A stretch of DNA of 64,000 bases from Rhizoctonia solani (Eukaryota; Basidiomycota; Agaricomycetes; Cantharellales; Ceratobasidiaceae): positions 1,488,001-1,552,000 of the forward strand of contig NC_057374.1 of assembly GCF_016906535.1 (NCBI RefSeq), read 5' to 3'. This document shows, piece by piece, positions 33,960 to 44,647 of this stretch. The translations under genes were made by a program, and so were the position numbers. Within the stretch, counting starts at the first letter, position 1. Each line of letters begins with the position of its first letter. The notes under the pieces were generated by a model, which worked only from the letters and a program-made list of their open reading frames with translations, searched no databases and was not told the DNA's origin.

Positions 33960-36354
33960 ATGAAAGTATTTGCTGAAGGCCCTTGGAGTCGCCCCTCCAA
34001 AATCATACTCGGGATTGACATTGGGACCACCCAGAGCGCTGTTGCGTTCGCGTATCTCTACCCTGGTTTGTCGCGTGTATCTTCATCCCCTGGTTCGTAA
34101 AATAACCTATCGAGAATATAGGTGGCCCCAATCTATCCATAGAGTGATGGAATGGCCTGGCCAGGAGTCTCAAAAGGGAGAGAGCAAAATCCCCACCCTC
34201 GTTTATTACGACTCGAATAACAAGGTGAGTAATGATTATACTGACCCAGGTCAGCCACTTAATCCAATAATACTGTAAAGCCGGTGTCTTTTGGGGCAGC
34301 AGCTTTGAAGCCCGAAATTGCGGAAAAGGCCGAGGACGAACACTGGAAACTCGCCCGCCACTTCAAATTACATCTTCATCCGGAGGCCATGAAGAATAAG
34401 CATAATCTGCATGCCCAGCGTAAGCAAATTTATTTGGTCGTCATAATGTATGGTAATTAACGACGTTAAATCCAGCCCTACCTGCTGGCGTTTCGCTCCT
34501 CACCATTTACACTGACTTTATGGTCTACCTTATGCAACACACGAAGAGTTATTTTGAATCTCGGATTATTGATGGGCAGAAAGTTTGGGAAGAGCACCAT
34601 AAAGATATGACCATCGTATTGGCCACCCGAATGGCTGGGGCGTCAAGGAACAAAACTTCTTGCGCCAGGCGGCTATCGCGGCCAATTACGTTCCATCCTC
34701 CAAGGCCATCTCACAGGTTCGATTTGTGAGCGAGGCCGAGCCTCGGTCCATTTTTGCATGTTCCATGGGGATCTCCACAATCGGCTCAAGGTAATGTGCT
34801 CACGAACATGGTTCCTAGATCCGAGTCATTGATTCAACGATGGTTGTAGCCCGACACGACTTTATCGTTTGCGATGCTGGAGGTTCGACAATTGATACCA
34901 CTGCGTACTGTGTCAAGACAGCGTCACCCCTGTTGGAGCTTGAGGAGAAAAAGGCTTCGGCATGTAAGCCTTATGATATAACCACTGTTTCTGAAATGTG
35001 CTAAATTCGCATGCAGGCGTGCAAGCAGGAGGCGTATTCGTTGATGGCGAATTCGAGCAATACTTGACTCGGATTCTGAACAGAATTGACATAGACGAAG
35101 AAGAGCGAGGCGATTATATCCGAACAGCGGTCAAACATTTTGAGTCGGTTGCGAAGAAAGAGTTCCACGACGTGGGGGAACAGTACCGAGTTGACTTGGG
35201 TTCGGGGAAAAAGTTCGTACACAAAGAGTTCGGGATCAACAGAGGTGTTATTTCACTGGAAGGGTCAGTCGACGATTTGATTCCATTACAACATACGCTC
35301 ATTACCTGATATAGGAACAAAGTTGAAAGCTTTTTTGAGAAGTGCGTAACGCAAACAATCGAGAGCGTCCGTCAACAAATGTCAGAACTCGATTGCAAGG
35401 TGAGATAAGCCCCCTCGATCCAAGATAGATCCCAAATTGATATAATGCAAAAGCACATTCTCGTCGTAGGAGGATTTGGCGAAAGTCTATATCTACGCAA
35501 GGAGCTTACCGATGCGTTTGGAAACAGCGGATGCACAGTCAATATCGCGAACGACTCAACGTATGTAACAAGTATAGTGATGTTACAAAGTCTAATCATA
35601 TACTTTAGGGCCAAGGCTGTCGCAGACGGGGCTGTTATCTGGTGTGGCAAGCTTAGTGTTGTCAGCCGCGCAACTCGTATGCCGTTCGGTGTTGAGATCA
35701 ACGACCCGTACAACGCGAGAGAACCTAATCACGCCGGACGTCCTGTTCACCGTCATGATGCTGGCTATGACTACGTCACCGGGAAATGGTCGCAGATCGT
35801 TGGACGGGTACGTCTTGAATCAGCTTACGTTTACTTAGATACTTAACTGGGTACAGGGCGTTGTCATGAACGCGGATGGTGCCATGCGCGAATCGTATTG
35901 GCGTTCCTACAAGACCCCCAACCCCCGCCTGGCCAACTTCAAGGTCACCATGTTTGCCTACACTGCTGATGGAACGCCGAACGCCTGGTTGCGCGATCCT
36001 CAAGGTATGTTGTAGGTCTATTTTGACTATTGGCATTCGCTAACCTATCACAACTAAGGCAACATGAATCGGGGCTTTGAACAGATCTGCGAAGTCGAGG
36101 CAGATCTTAGCGGGATGCGCCAGGCTTTGAAGCGCAAGACCGGTCGTGATGGCGAGTACTATTACCTAGACTTTACCATGGCGCTTCAGTTTGGTGGCAC
36201 TGAAATCCAGGCGTTTGTGGAATGGGAGCAAGATGTGAGTAGACTTCGCTTTTTTTTTTTTATTAAGCCACCGCATATAACCGGATTCTAGGGTGAAACC
36301 CGTACTGGACCAGCTTCAATTTTACCGAGCGCTTTGACAAGTGCGCAACTTTGA
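33960..36354 (+). CDS. Hsp70-like protein, HSPA12 type (copy B), with three apparent frameshifts
   Basis: Same exon plan as copy A. Starts MKVFAEGPWSRPSKIILGID and lacks the DATPKPF-type leader of other copies. ATPase motifs are IGTTQSAVAFAY, VCDAGGSTIDTTAYCV and VVGGFGESLYLRK; the C-terminal beta part is TMALQFGGTEIQAFVEW, then GETRTGPASILPSAL and stop 36352-36354. Three one-base deletions break the frame: near 34626 (ATPNGWG read as ACCCGA instead of ACCCCGA), near 34740 (EAEASVHF, GAGCCT for GAGGCCT) and near 34852 (start of the PGHDFIVCDAGG exon, CCCGACAC for CCCGGACAC). All other exons are open. All three losses shorten a run of G or C, so either an early pseudogene or base-calling error. 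It is the only plus-strand gene in the array. Confidence 0.75.
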
Positions 36355-36514
36355 GCAATTTATAAATCTCCTGTATCATAGCACTTCTTTCCTTTTTTGT
36401 CGTTGTGGCAATCGTGTAGCGCCCTCAATACTAAGCAGTCTTCAAATGAATATTGGTATTGATACATTGTTAAATTTTACATAATTTTCTAGAGCCCCAC
36501 AAATGAGTGATGGC

Positions 36515-38669
36515 CTAGCTGTACAGGCTTTCGGTCGCGACGGTTGCTTTGCATACAACCGTTGTCTCGAGAGGTTGCTCTCCACCCACAGCCTGTGCAG
36601 ATATCAACCCCAGCCCCAGCGTACCCAGTATCTTTTCGGCGCTAACCCCTTTGCGTGGCTCGAACTCTTCCATGAAATTGGGGTCAAGGGGCGATCGCGG
36701 TTCGTAGCGTATCTGATAAAAGTCGCCCAGAACGACCACCTTTCCTTTCAGTTGTGCATTCCAGTCCCATGCTTCTTGCATCAGCTTGTGGACCTGACTG
36801 GAGTGAGCTGCTTCAAGCTGAACGTCCTGGTCCTGACCGAAGAACGCTTTTGCAATGGCGATGATCCCTTCACAGAAGTGTGTTGCATGGCTTGCAATAA
36901 TCTCGCCTTTTGCAAGGCCTTCGTGGTCGCTCGAGTCGATACCTATATATGTGTTTACACGCCACTTGCCTGATGCAGCTTGAGGCTCTGTCAAGACCAT
37001 ATTCGGTCAGCATTGTGTCACTTTGTGGTCGTCAAATAATCCAAGTACCTCGTCGTTGTATGTTTTGGTAGATACCCGTCAATAGCTGATCGAATGGATC
37101 GTTAAGTCGGGGATGGAAGGGAGTGAAAATGCGCTGCCATAAGAACGAGCAGAGCAGATGGCGGATACCGTAGTCAAAGAAGTCCTCGACCATCATGCCA
37201 GCACCATCTGAGGACTTGATAAAAGATGGCTCTCCTTCCATATGGTTGAATGCGACTTGTAATGCGGTCAAGTCTCGAGCGTCTAATGTAGTGACCTCTA
37301 ATGGATCTTTGTTGAATGCTGCGTTTGCATGCCGGTCGGTGAAGTGTGCAGAAAACGCACGGCCGATATCTTCGATAGCTCGGTTGATGTCTTTGAGACC
37401 GAGTACGATCTCACTCTGTTCGGTGTTCTCTTGCAGTTGGAGCTGAGATCGTAATGAAGAATACTCAGCCTGGGTGTCTTGGAGCTTACGAGCTAGGTCT
37501 TGCGAGCGTTTTTGTTCTCCTCCGATTTGGACTTCCAGCTGGCGATATCCGGCTTGGTACCTCTCCGCTTTCTCCTGGGTTTCGGCCAGTAGTCTTCGCG
37601 CGTGCTCGAGTGCGGTTCGAGTTACTTCTAGCTCCCTCTTGGCGGCCACGAGACTAGGTTGATACTGTCGCGTCGTTTCTTCCTTCTGACGAGTCAGGGC
37701 AGCACTGACTGAGCTGATATCACAGTATCCCAGGGCTTGCTCAATGGTGTGACGAATATTGGCAGGTCGATCGCGCTGGACTTTCAGCTGGACAAGATCG
37801 TTCTTCATGAAATTGCTGAGAACATTAAACACATCCACATCATCAAGCACAGAAGCCATGATGCGAGCCTCAGCCTTTTGGGCTGCGGAGAAAGCTGAGT
37901 CAGAGGTCTGCATATCAGCAACGACGGCGCCGGCATCTTCCACCCCCTTAGAGGAAGGTGGGACAACTAGGACCGTGAGGATGCGAAGAGCAGGTTGACC
38001 AAGCAGTATGTTGAATAGCACGTTCAGGTTTTCTATCAAAGATCTACTCTGCAGGGGGTCGGTCGCGCAGTGCACATATACTATGCCTTTGACGCCAGAC
38101 TTGAGTTCCCTTTGTCAAGATTGAAATCAGATGGTGAGTGTGGATAGAATTGTCAACTCACTTACTCGCTCAGTAGATATCGAGCAATGTCTACAAACAC
38201 CTCAAGATTGCCTTTATGTGGGTCATCAAATCCTGGGGTGTTGATGAGCTTGAACGGATGTCCGTTGATAACAGTCTTTTGAATGGATATAGCGGAGTTT
38301 CTTATATCACTTTCGGGCCCTATCCCCATGTGCTCGGAGGCAGTATAAATAAACTAGATTAATCTCTGAGTCGAGTCCTAACACTAAGTTGCACAGATAG
38401 ACCTACATCCTCTCGTGGAGTGTTAAATCGGCCGAGTATCCTAGGTAATGCGGGTTAGATACGTCCTTGCGATATATAACAGATATAATCATACAGGACT
38501 GGGGCACTCGCCTCTTGGCTCAGAATAACATCCAATTCTTCTGATGTGATCTTTTCTCGAGTGGTAACCGGCTTTGTGGCTTTTGGCTAATGAACCAATA
38601 TATGACACTTATAAACAAGGTCTTTATGAAGCTAAATGGTGCCTTTATGAAGCTATTTGATACCTCCAT
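36515..38669 (-). CDS. Array family 1, member c: open frame but P-loop and switch motif both mutated (pseudo-GTPase)
   Basis: Proposed start ATG 38669 (two codons, 84-nt intron, then PKATKPVTTREKITSEELDV). The exon that should carry the P-loop reads LILGRFNTPRED; its siblings have VLGRSGSGKS, VLGRSGAGKS, IVGPSGSGKT or ILGVQGCGKS at this exact splice position, so the Gly-Lys-Ser/Thr that binds phosphate is gone. The switch motif is LINTPGFDD, with Asn for the Mg-binding Asp. The rest is intact: GIVYVHCATDPLQSRSLIEN, a long coiled coil, YSSLRSQLQLQENTEQSEIV, YGIRHLLCSFLWQRIFTPFH, and the last exon SGKWRVNTYIG...VATESLYS with stop 36517-36515. No frameshift in about 600 residues, so it is probably expressed as a non-catalytic member. 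Confidence 0.75.
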
Positions 38670-39026
38670 ATCGCTTAAAGCTATTGACCAGGAACCAGGT
38701 CTAAAGATGTTTATGTGACTATGGTAGGGCGAAGAACGGGACACGTCACATGCTCTGATGGGTTGCCACCCGAATTGCCACACATAAACATTCCACCACA
38801 AAACCTTGACCTCATGTGCTTAACGAACTTATGTCTTGAATTAGTAGTTCTTCTTATGCATATCACCCGAAATCTGGTTCTTACGCGTAGCTACTTGATG
38901 GTACACGGCTGAGATCCAACTGATGGTAGCGGGAAATCTCACCCAGTGCATCATAAGAATTGACATATGCAAATACTGCTCCTAATATACAAATCATATT
39001 TCCGGGAAATTTCAGAGCCTTCACAA
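38670..39026. other. Intergenic between Hsp70 C and member c
   Basis: Promoter region of member c on the minus strand and 3' flank of Hsp70 C. No other feature seen. Confidence 0.4.
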
Positions 39027-41448
39027 TTACTCTTCGACTGGGTCGTCTGGTACAATGGTGACGTCACCGGTACGGGTAGCGCCCTGGTTTGTAAATTTAT
39101 GAGGATCGACAAATAAACTCGACTAAGCCAAACACCTACCCTCTCTTCCCACTCCAAGTAGGCTTCAAGCTCTGTTCCTCCAAATCGGATACAAACTTCA
39201 AAATACAGGCGCCAATACTTGTTACCATGTACACCAATCCTAGGTTCTAGTGCCCCGCTCAGGTTTGTCAAATCAGCGGAGATGGTACAACAGTTTTGAA
39301 ATCCATTAGCGAATACACCTTGAGCACATTATGAATGGTCAGTAGCTAACCTCGCCCTAATGATATATCCTTTACCTCGCTTGTCCCTCGCCCACATTGG
39401 CTCTCCGTTGTTAGCATATGAAATAAGAGATACCTCGAAATTGCTCAAGTCTGGATTCGGCGAGCTAAAAGCTTGAGAAAATGATTCGCGTGCAACAGCC
39501 CTTGCATCGATAGTCACACCCTAGATAAACAATTAGTTTGGTTCGTGTTCAGCTGGATTATTGAACTACCTTTGCAGCAATCTGCGACCATATGCCAGAA
39601 ACCTTCTGGTTACCTGAGGGGCAAGTTATAACCTCGCGTCCCTGATGATCCACGTTTCCAGAATTATAGCGCATCGATGTTTCTATACCAAACGAAGAGC
39701 GAGGTGCACGACCAGTGACGTTACTTGTCGTACTCCAGATGATTGCACCATCGGCAACTGCCTTTGATCTACAAATAAGTCAGGACGAGCACTAGAGAAA
39801 TAATTGAAAATCAACGTACGTGGAGTCATTAGTGAGAGTGATCTGACAGCCCTGTGGCTCGTAGCGATCTTTGAACACCCGTCGGAGGTATGGGCTATCC
39901 CCAAACCCTCCAACAAGAAGTATGTGCTGAATAGTAGTTCAATAAAGATACCCCTGAAAGAAAAATGACATACTGAAATGTTTAACCCCTGAATCTGTTG
40001 ATCTACACTTGACTTGATCTCATTCACACAAATGTCGAAGAACTTTTGAACCCTTTCCCTAGTAAATTGTTCAACAATACACTATGGCAGCCACTGAGAT
40101 TGCGCGTACCCTGACAAGGACATATGTCCACGACGGATTCCGATAGCTGGATAGTTTGTGCGAGTGCCGGCAACCTCTACCGTCTTGGAGTCCGCAGATC
40201 CAGCGAATTGTCGCTTGAGGTTTTTCTCAAAATCCTGAATGCCTCGTTTTGAATAGTCAGCAACATCTTCCGAAGGTAGGTTGGCACTAGTTAGAGTCCT
40301 TTGGATGTGCTGCTCGGCAGCCGCATTGACAAATATTGCCCCAGCTTGCACACCTGAAATAAACGGATTTAAAGGTACGCTCATCTTTCAGCAATCTTAT
40401 AGCTCACATGCCGAAGCGTGTGCCTCTTCCAGCTCAATAGGAACGCGGGTTGAAATAACGGAGTACGCTGTTGTGTCTACGGTGGAACCGCCAGCGTCGC
40501 AAACAGCAAATTTCATCCCAGGCTACATTAAGGTGGCTATTTAGATTGAGCCAGCCAGGTTATACCAATCACATACCTTCAAGCGGCTACCGAGGTTCGT
40601 ATGGTAGATACAAAAGTGGACCGAGGCCTCAGCCTCTGTTACGAATCGAATACAAGTAGCAGCGGTAGCATTCGTAACGAGACCTGCGTTGGTTGCTGCA
40701 GTTCGGAGGAATGCTTGTTCACGAATTCCCCAACCGTTAGGATGGGCAATGATGAACTGCATACTGGGCCTGTGTTTCTGCCATATAAGCCTTCCATCTA
40801 TAATGCGATCCTCGAAAAATGTCTGCGTATGGCGAATAAGGTAGCCCAAGAAGTCAGAGTAGACTCGTAGGAGGGAGATGCCAGGTGGCAATGCTAGGTC
40901 AAAGGCGCTAATCAGTTAGGCGATCTTACGTAGGATTGGGTAGTAGAACCTACGATCGAGAGCTAGCCCATGCTCGTTCCTCATGCTCCCGGGATGCAAG
41001 TGTAACTTGAAATGCCTCGCAAGTTGCCACTCATTGTCCTCGGCTTCCTCTTCTGCCTGTGGCGATAGGGCTTCGGCGCCGAATGAGACGGCCTATGCGT
41101 ATAAAGGCATTGATAAGAAGTCGACAGTGAAATGCGTATGTGAACTCTGACCTCCTTATCCGTGTTATACCACACGAGAGTCGGTATTTTGCTCGCGAGA
41201 CTCTGGGCCTCTTGTCCTGGCCAATGGGTGACCCGCTGGATAGCTTGATCCTGGCCTGTTTATTTGGAGTCTCAGCAAATAATTCAACAAACAAGGTATC
41301 AATTATCACTACCTTTCTCAAGAAATGCAAAAGCTACTCCACTCTGCGTCGTTCCAATATCAATTCCCACCACAATTTTGTTTTCGCCCTCCCAAGTCCC
41401 TTGGAATAGCTTTGGGATTGGGTCTATTGCTCCCCTCGGGTTCGACAT
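39027..41448 (-). CDS. Hsp70-like protein, HSPA12 type (copy C), intact
   Basis: Starts MSNPRGAIDPIPKLFQGTWE at ATG 41448. Motifs: GIDIGTTQSGVAFAFLEKG, HPNGWGIREQAFLRTAA, EAEASVHFCIYHTNLGSRL, VCDAGGSTVDTTAYSV, VQAGAIFVNAAAEQHIQRTL, HILLVGGFGDSPYLRRVF, SKAVADGAIIW, then the C-terminal VCIRFGGTELEAYLEW and GATRTGDVTIVPDDPVEE, stop 39029-39027. About 600 residues over twelve exons whose junctions match those of copy A. No frame problem found. It stands directly downstream of copy D with only 277 bp between, so C and D are a tandem Hsp70 pair; member c follows it. Probable cytosolic ATPase of unknown client. Confidence 0.85.
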
Positions 41449-41725
41449 ATTTTGCGTGCTTGTTAAACTATAATGTTCTCGACAAACGATGAGAACCGAT
41501 GATGAAGGGTGGCAAAGGAATAGCCACACATCACGTGCGACTTATTAAATTGACACCCATCCAAATTTGTACAAACACCTTCTTTAACTTCCTTGACCGT
41601 GATTTCTAGTGGTTTTATCATGGTGTTAACATGCCGACAATAAAATATCGGAAATTAATTGTGTTCAATTCAGTTACACAGCCCAAAAATGTACAATTCA
41701 CTTCTGGATTTTAAGTATCGCGGAT
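41449..41725 (-). promoter_or_regulatory. Short gap between Hsp70 D and Hsp70 C
   Basis: 277 bp that must contain the promoter of copy C. No site recognised with confidence; it lacks the conserved GTAGC-CACCGCCACCCAT element found upstream of D and E. Confidence 0.35.
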
Positions 41726-44128
41726 TCAGATTTCAATTGGGTCTCCAGGGACTACGAACACTGGCCCCGTGCGTGTGACACCCTTGCGACAGTCAGAAGT
41801 CAATAATAGCACCTATCTAGCTGTATTCTCTCCACTCACTTTATCCTTCCACTCGATATAAGCCTCGAGCTCGGTACCACCAAATCGCATGCACACATCA
41901 ATCTTCAAACTCCAGAAGTTTCCACGCCTTCCTCTTCTACGTTCAAGTGCACCTTCTAGACCTCTCAAGTCAGCGCTAATCGTGCATGATTTTCGAAAAT
42001 TCGGTAAAATATCATCTGGAAGCGATGCCATAAATCAATACTGGAACAAACCTGACGAATGAGCATATACCATTTTCATCCCAAGCCCAGACCGGCTCAT
42101 CGTCCGCCGAATAACAGTAGACATCCATAGATAAGTTGCTTAAGTCAGGTCTTGACTTATCATGTACGCTGGTATACGTTTCCCGACATACGGCCTCTGC
42201 GTCAAGTGCCACACCCTAGTATTGGCCATGTGTCAACGGTTCTCAGCTTGTGGAATACGAAAAAACCGACTTTGTGTACTATTTGGGACCATACACCGGG
42301 AACAAGAGGGAAGCCATGAGGTCCCATGAACGCCCGCCTCCTTTCGGAACCTTCCAGCGCGGCATGAGGCACTCTAGCGCAAATCACACCAAATGAGTAT
42401 CGTGGTGCACGGGAGGAAACACTATTGGCGATATTCCAAATTACGGCACCATCAGCTACTGCTTTAGAACTAGTGTTGACCGTTAGTAATAGCAAGCAAG
42501 GCGAAGTATTCGATTTACGTGGAATCATTGGTCCGCGTAATTTGAGAGCCTTGTGGTTCATACCGTTTCTTGAATTGTTCCCGGAGGTAGGGACTGTCTC
42601 CAAACCCTCCCACTAGAAGAATGTGCTAAAATATGGAGGTAAGAGAGCGTGGAACAAGAGAGACTCAATACATACAGGCACGGAAAAACTATTTATTTGT
42701 TGATCAACACTTGAGATAATTTCCTTGGCACATATATCAAAAAACGACTTCACGGTAGATCTGTCGAAATGATCGTCAGAGGAGACCCGAGTATTTCGTA
42801 ACTCATGTGCACTTGCCCAGCTAGTGTTAGACGTCCACGACGTGCTCGAATAGCAGTGTTATTGAATCTCGAATTTCCTACCGTGATGTGCTGGTCCACT
42901 ATTTCATCCTGAAACCCTCGCTTTGCACCACCTTCAAAGTCTTTCATCCCTGCTTTCGTATAGTCTTTGATCTCGTCTGCATTCAAACCAACACTTGATA
43001 GTGACTTCCGTAGATATCCCTCTGCTTCTAGATCGACGAAGATCGCTCCAGCTTGCACACCTGTAGTTTGAATTAAATGTGTGCATAGAAATGCACCGAC
43101 TTCAAGTACTTACAAGCTGAAGCGCGCTTCTCTTCCAGTTTTAGTAAGGGATGTAGTGACACGACAGAATATAGCGTTGTATCGACCGTGGATCCTCCAG
43201 CGTCACAGACCGCAAAGTGAGTTCCAGGCTGAAGTCGAATGATTAGTAACATATAATGCAATACATAAATAACTTATCGACTTACCTGAAGCCGGTTCCC
43301 AAGGTTCGTATGATGAATGCAGAAGTGAACAGATGCTTCAGCTTCACTTAAAAACCGAATGTTCCTTTGTGCCTTTTCTGGGACGGAAAGTCCGGCATCC
43401 GTGGCAACTTTACGCAGGAATGTTTGCTCGCGAATCCCCCAGCCGTTAGGGTGTGCTAGCACAACCTCCATATCAGGACTATAACGCTCCCAAATCAATT
43501 TTCCGTCAAGGATTCGATCCTCGAAATACTCTCTTGTATGTTTAAGCAAATACCCCAAGAAATCTGTGTAAACTTGTCTAATAGGTACGCCCGGTGGCAG
43601 ATCTTTGAATCCCTTAATAAATGAACTCGTAACTTCTGCTTGTAATCTCACCATCTAATTTTAAATCATGCTTTGCTTTCATGTCATCCGGGTGGAGATG
43701 AAGCTTGAAATGTTTCGCAAGAAACCAGCCGTTGTCTTCAGCTTCTTCCTCGATATCGGTAAGTAGTGCTTCGGCGCCAAATGATACGGCCTATTAAATT
43801 TAGTTGTAGCAGTCTCCTTAAAGAGTTTGTTGATTACTTAGACCAACCTTGCCTGCATCATACCAGACAAGTGTTGGAATTTTACTTTGTGATACCACTT
43901 GTCCGGGCCATTTTGTCACACGATGAATTGCCTGGTTCCCCCCTGCTTAGGTTCAGTCTGAGAAGTGGCAGTCGATAAACAGCCACACTCACCGTTCTGC
44001 AAGAAGGTGAATGCTACGCCACTCTGCGTTGTCCCTACATCAATTCCGATGATAATCTTACTCTCGCCCTCCCATGGCCCACGAAACGGCTTGGGAGTTG
44101 CGTCAACGGATCCTTTGGAAGATGCCAT
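41726..44128 (-). CDS. Hsp70-like protein, HSPA12 type (copy D), intact
   Basis: ATG 44128 gives MASSKGSVDATPKPFRGPWE, almost identical to copy E. Motifs: GIDVGTTQSGVAFTF; HPNGWGIREQTFLRK; EAEASVHFCIHHTNLGNRL; VCDAGGSTVDTTLYSV; VQAGAIFVDLEAEGYLRKSL; LLVGGFGDSPYLREQF; VADGAVIW; IDVCMRFGGTELEAYIEW; and the end GVTRTGPVFVVPGDPIEI, stop 41728-41726. About 600 residues, twelve exons with splice sites in the same places as copy A. It follows P-loop member d (519 bp between, same strand). High similarity to E, including flanking DNA, points to a recent joint duplication of the d-D and e-E pairs. Confidence 0.88.
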
Positions 44129-44341
44129 GATGGATTCAGAACTTCAATACCAGCACCCTCGAATATTATACAAATCCTGAGTTGAATAATCCGGGTTGTA
44201 AGCTTGAGGTATATGATTTTAGGATGCAGCGGTATACTTGAACCGATGAATGATACAATGTGTCCGGATTTTCTCCGTGGACAACTCGTGTTCAATCAGC
44301 GTGGTAATGCTGTACAAACCCAGACAAGCGAAAACTCACAG

Positions 44342-44372
44342 GTAGCTACCGCCACCCATTTGATCGCTATTA
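44342..44372. promoter_or_regulatory. Conserved element upstream of Hsp70 D
   Basis: Plus strand GTAGCTACCGCCACCCATTT, followed by GATCGCTATTAC, lies about 210 bp before the ATG of D. The same block with few changes (GTAGCCACCGCCACCCATCT) is about 180 bp before the ATG of E at 49834. It may be a shared regulatory site or just a well-kept piece of the duplicated unit. Confidence 0.4.
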
Positions 44373-44647
44373 CACAGCCGGCTATACTTGTCAGCGAAGC
44401 ATGACCGGGTTTAATAGGATTGCAGCAAACACCCCTCCTGGGAAGACACATGGGTATCCTATTCGGCCAAGCGGATTTCGAACAATGGTCTTTTTGTAAC
44501 AGGCTGCATAATGGCGTTGCAACCCTCGTCAAGTAACGTGTGTCTTTAAAGATATACATATCAAGTCTGAAACACGCAAACACAAAGGCGAATATAACTG
44601 AGGTGCTGGGGCAGCGTTGGACCAGACCCTTTTATAAAAGTTCACAA

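Noticed and set aside
37195..38000. Plus-strand frames opposite the coiled coil of member c
   Set aside because: Complement of repetitive coiled-coil codons; no family features, and the minus strand is conserved with six paralogues.
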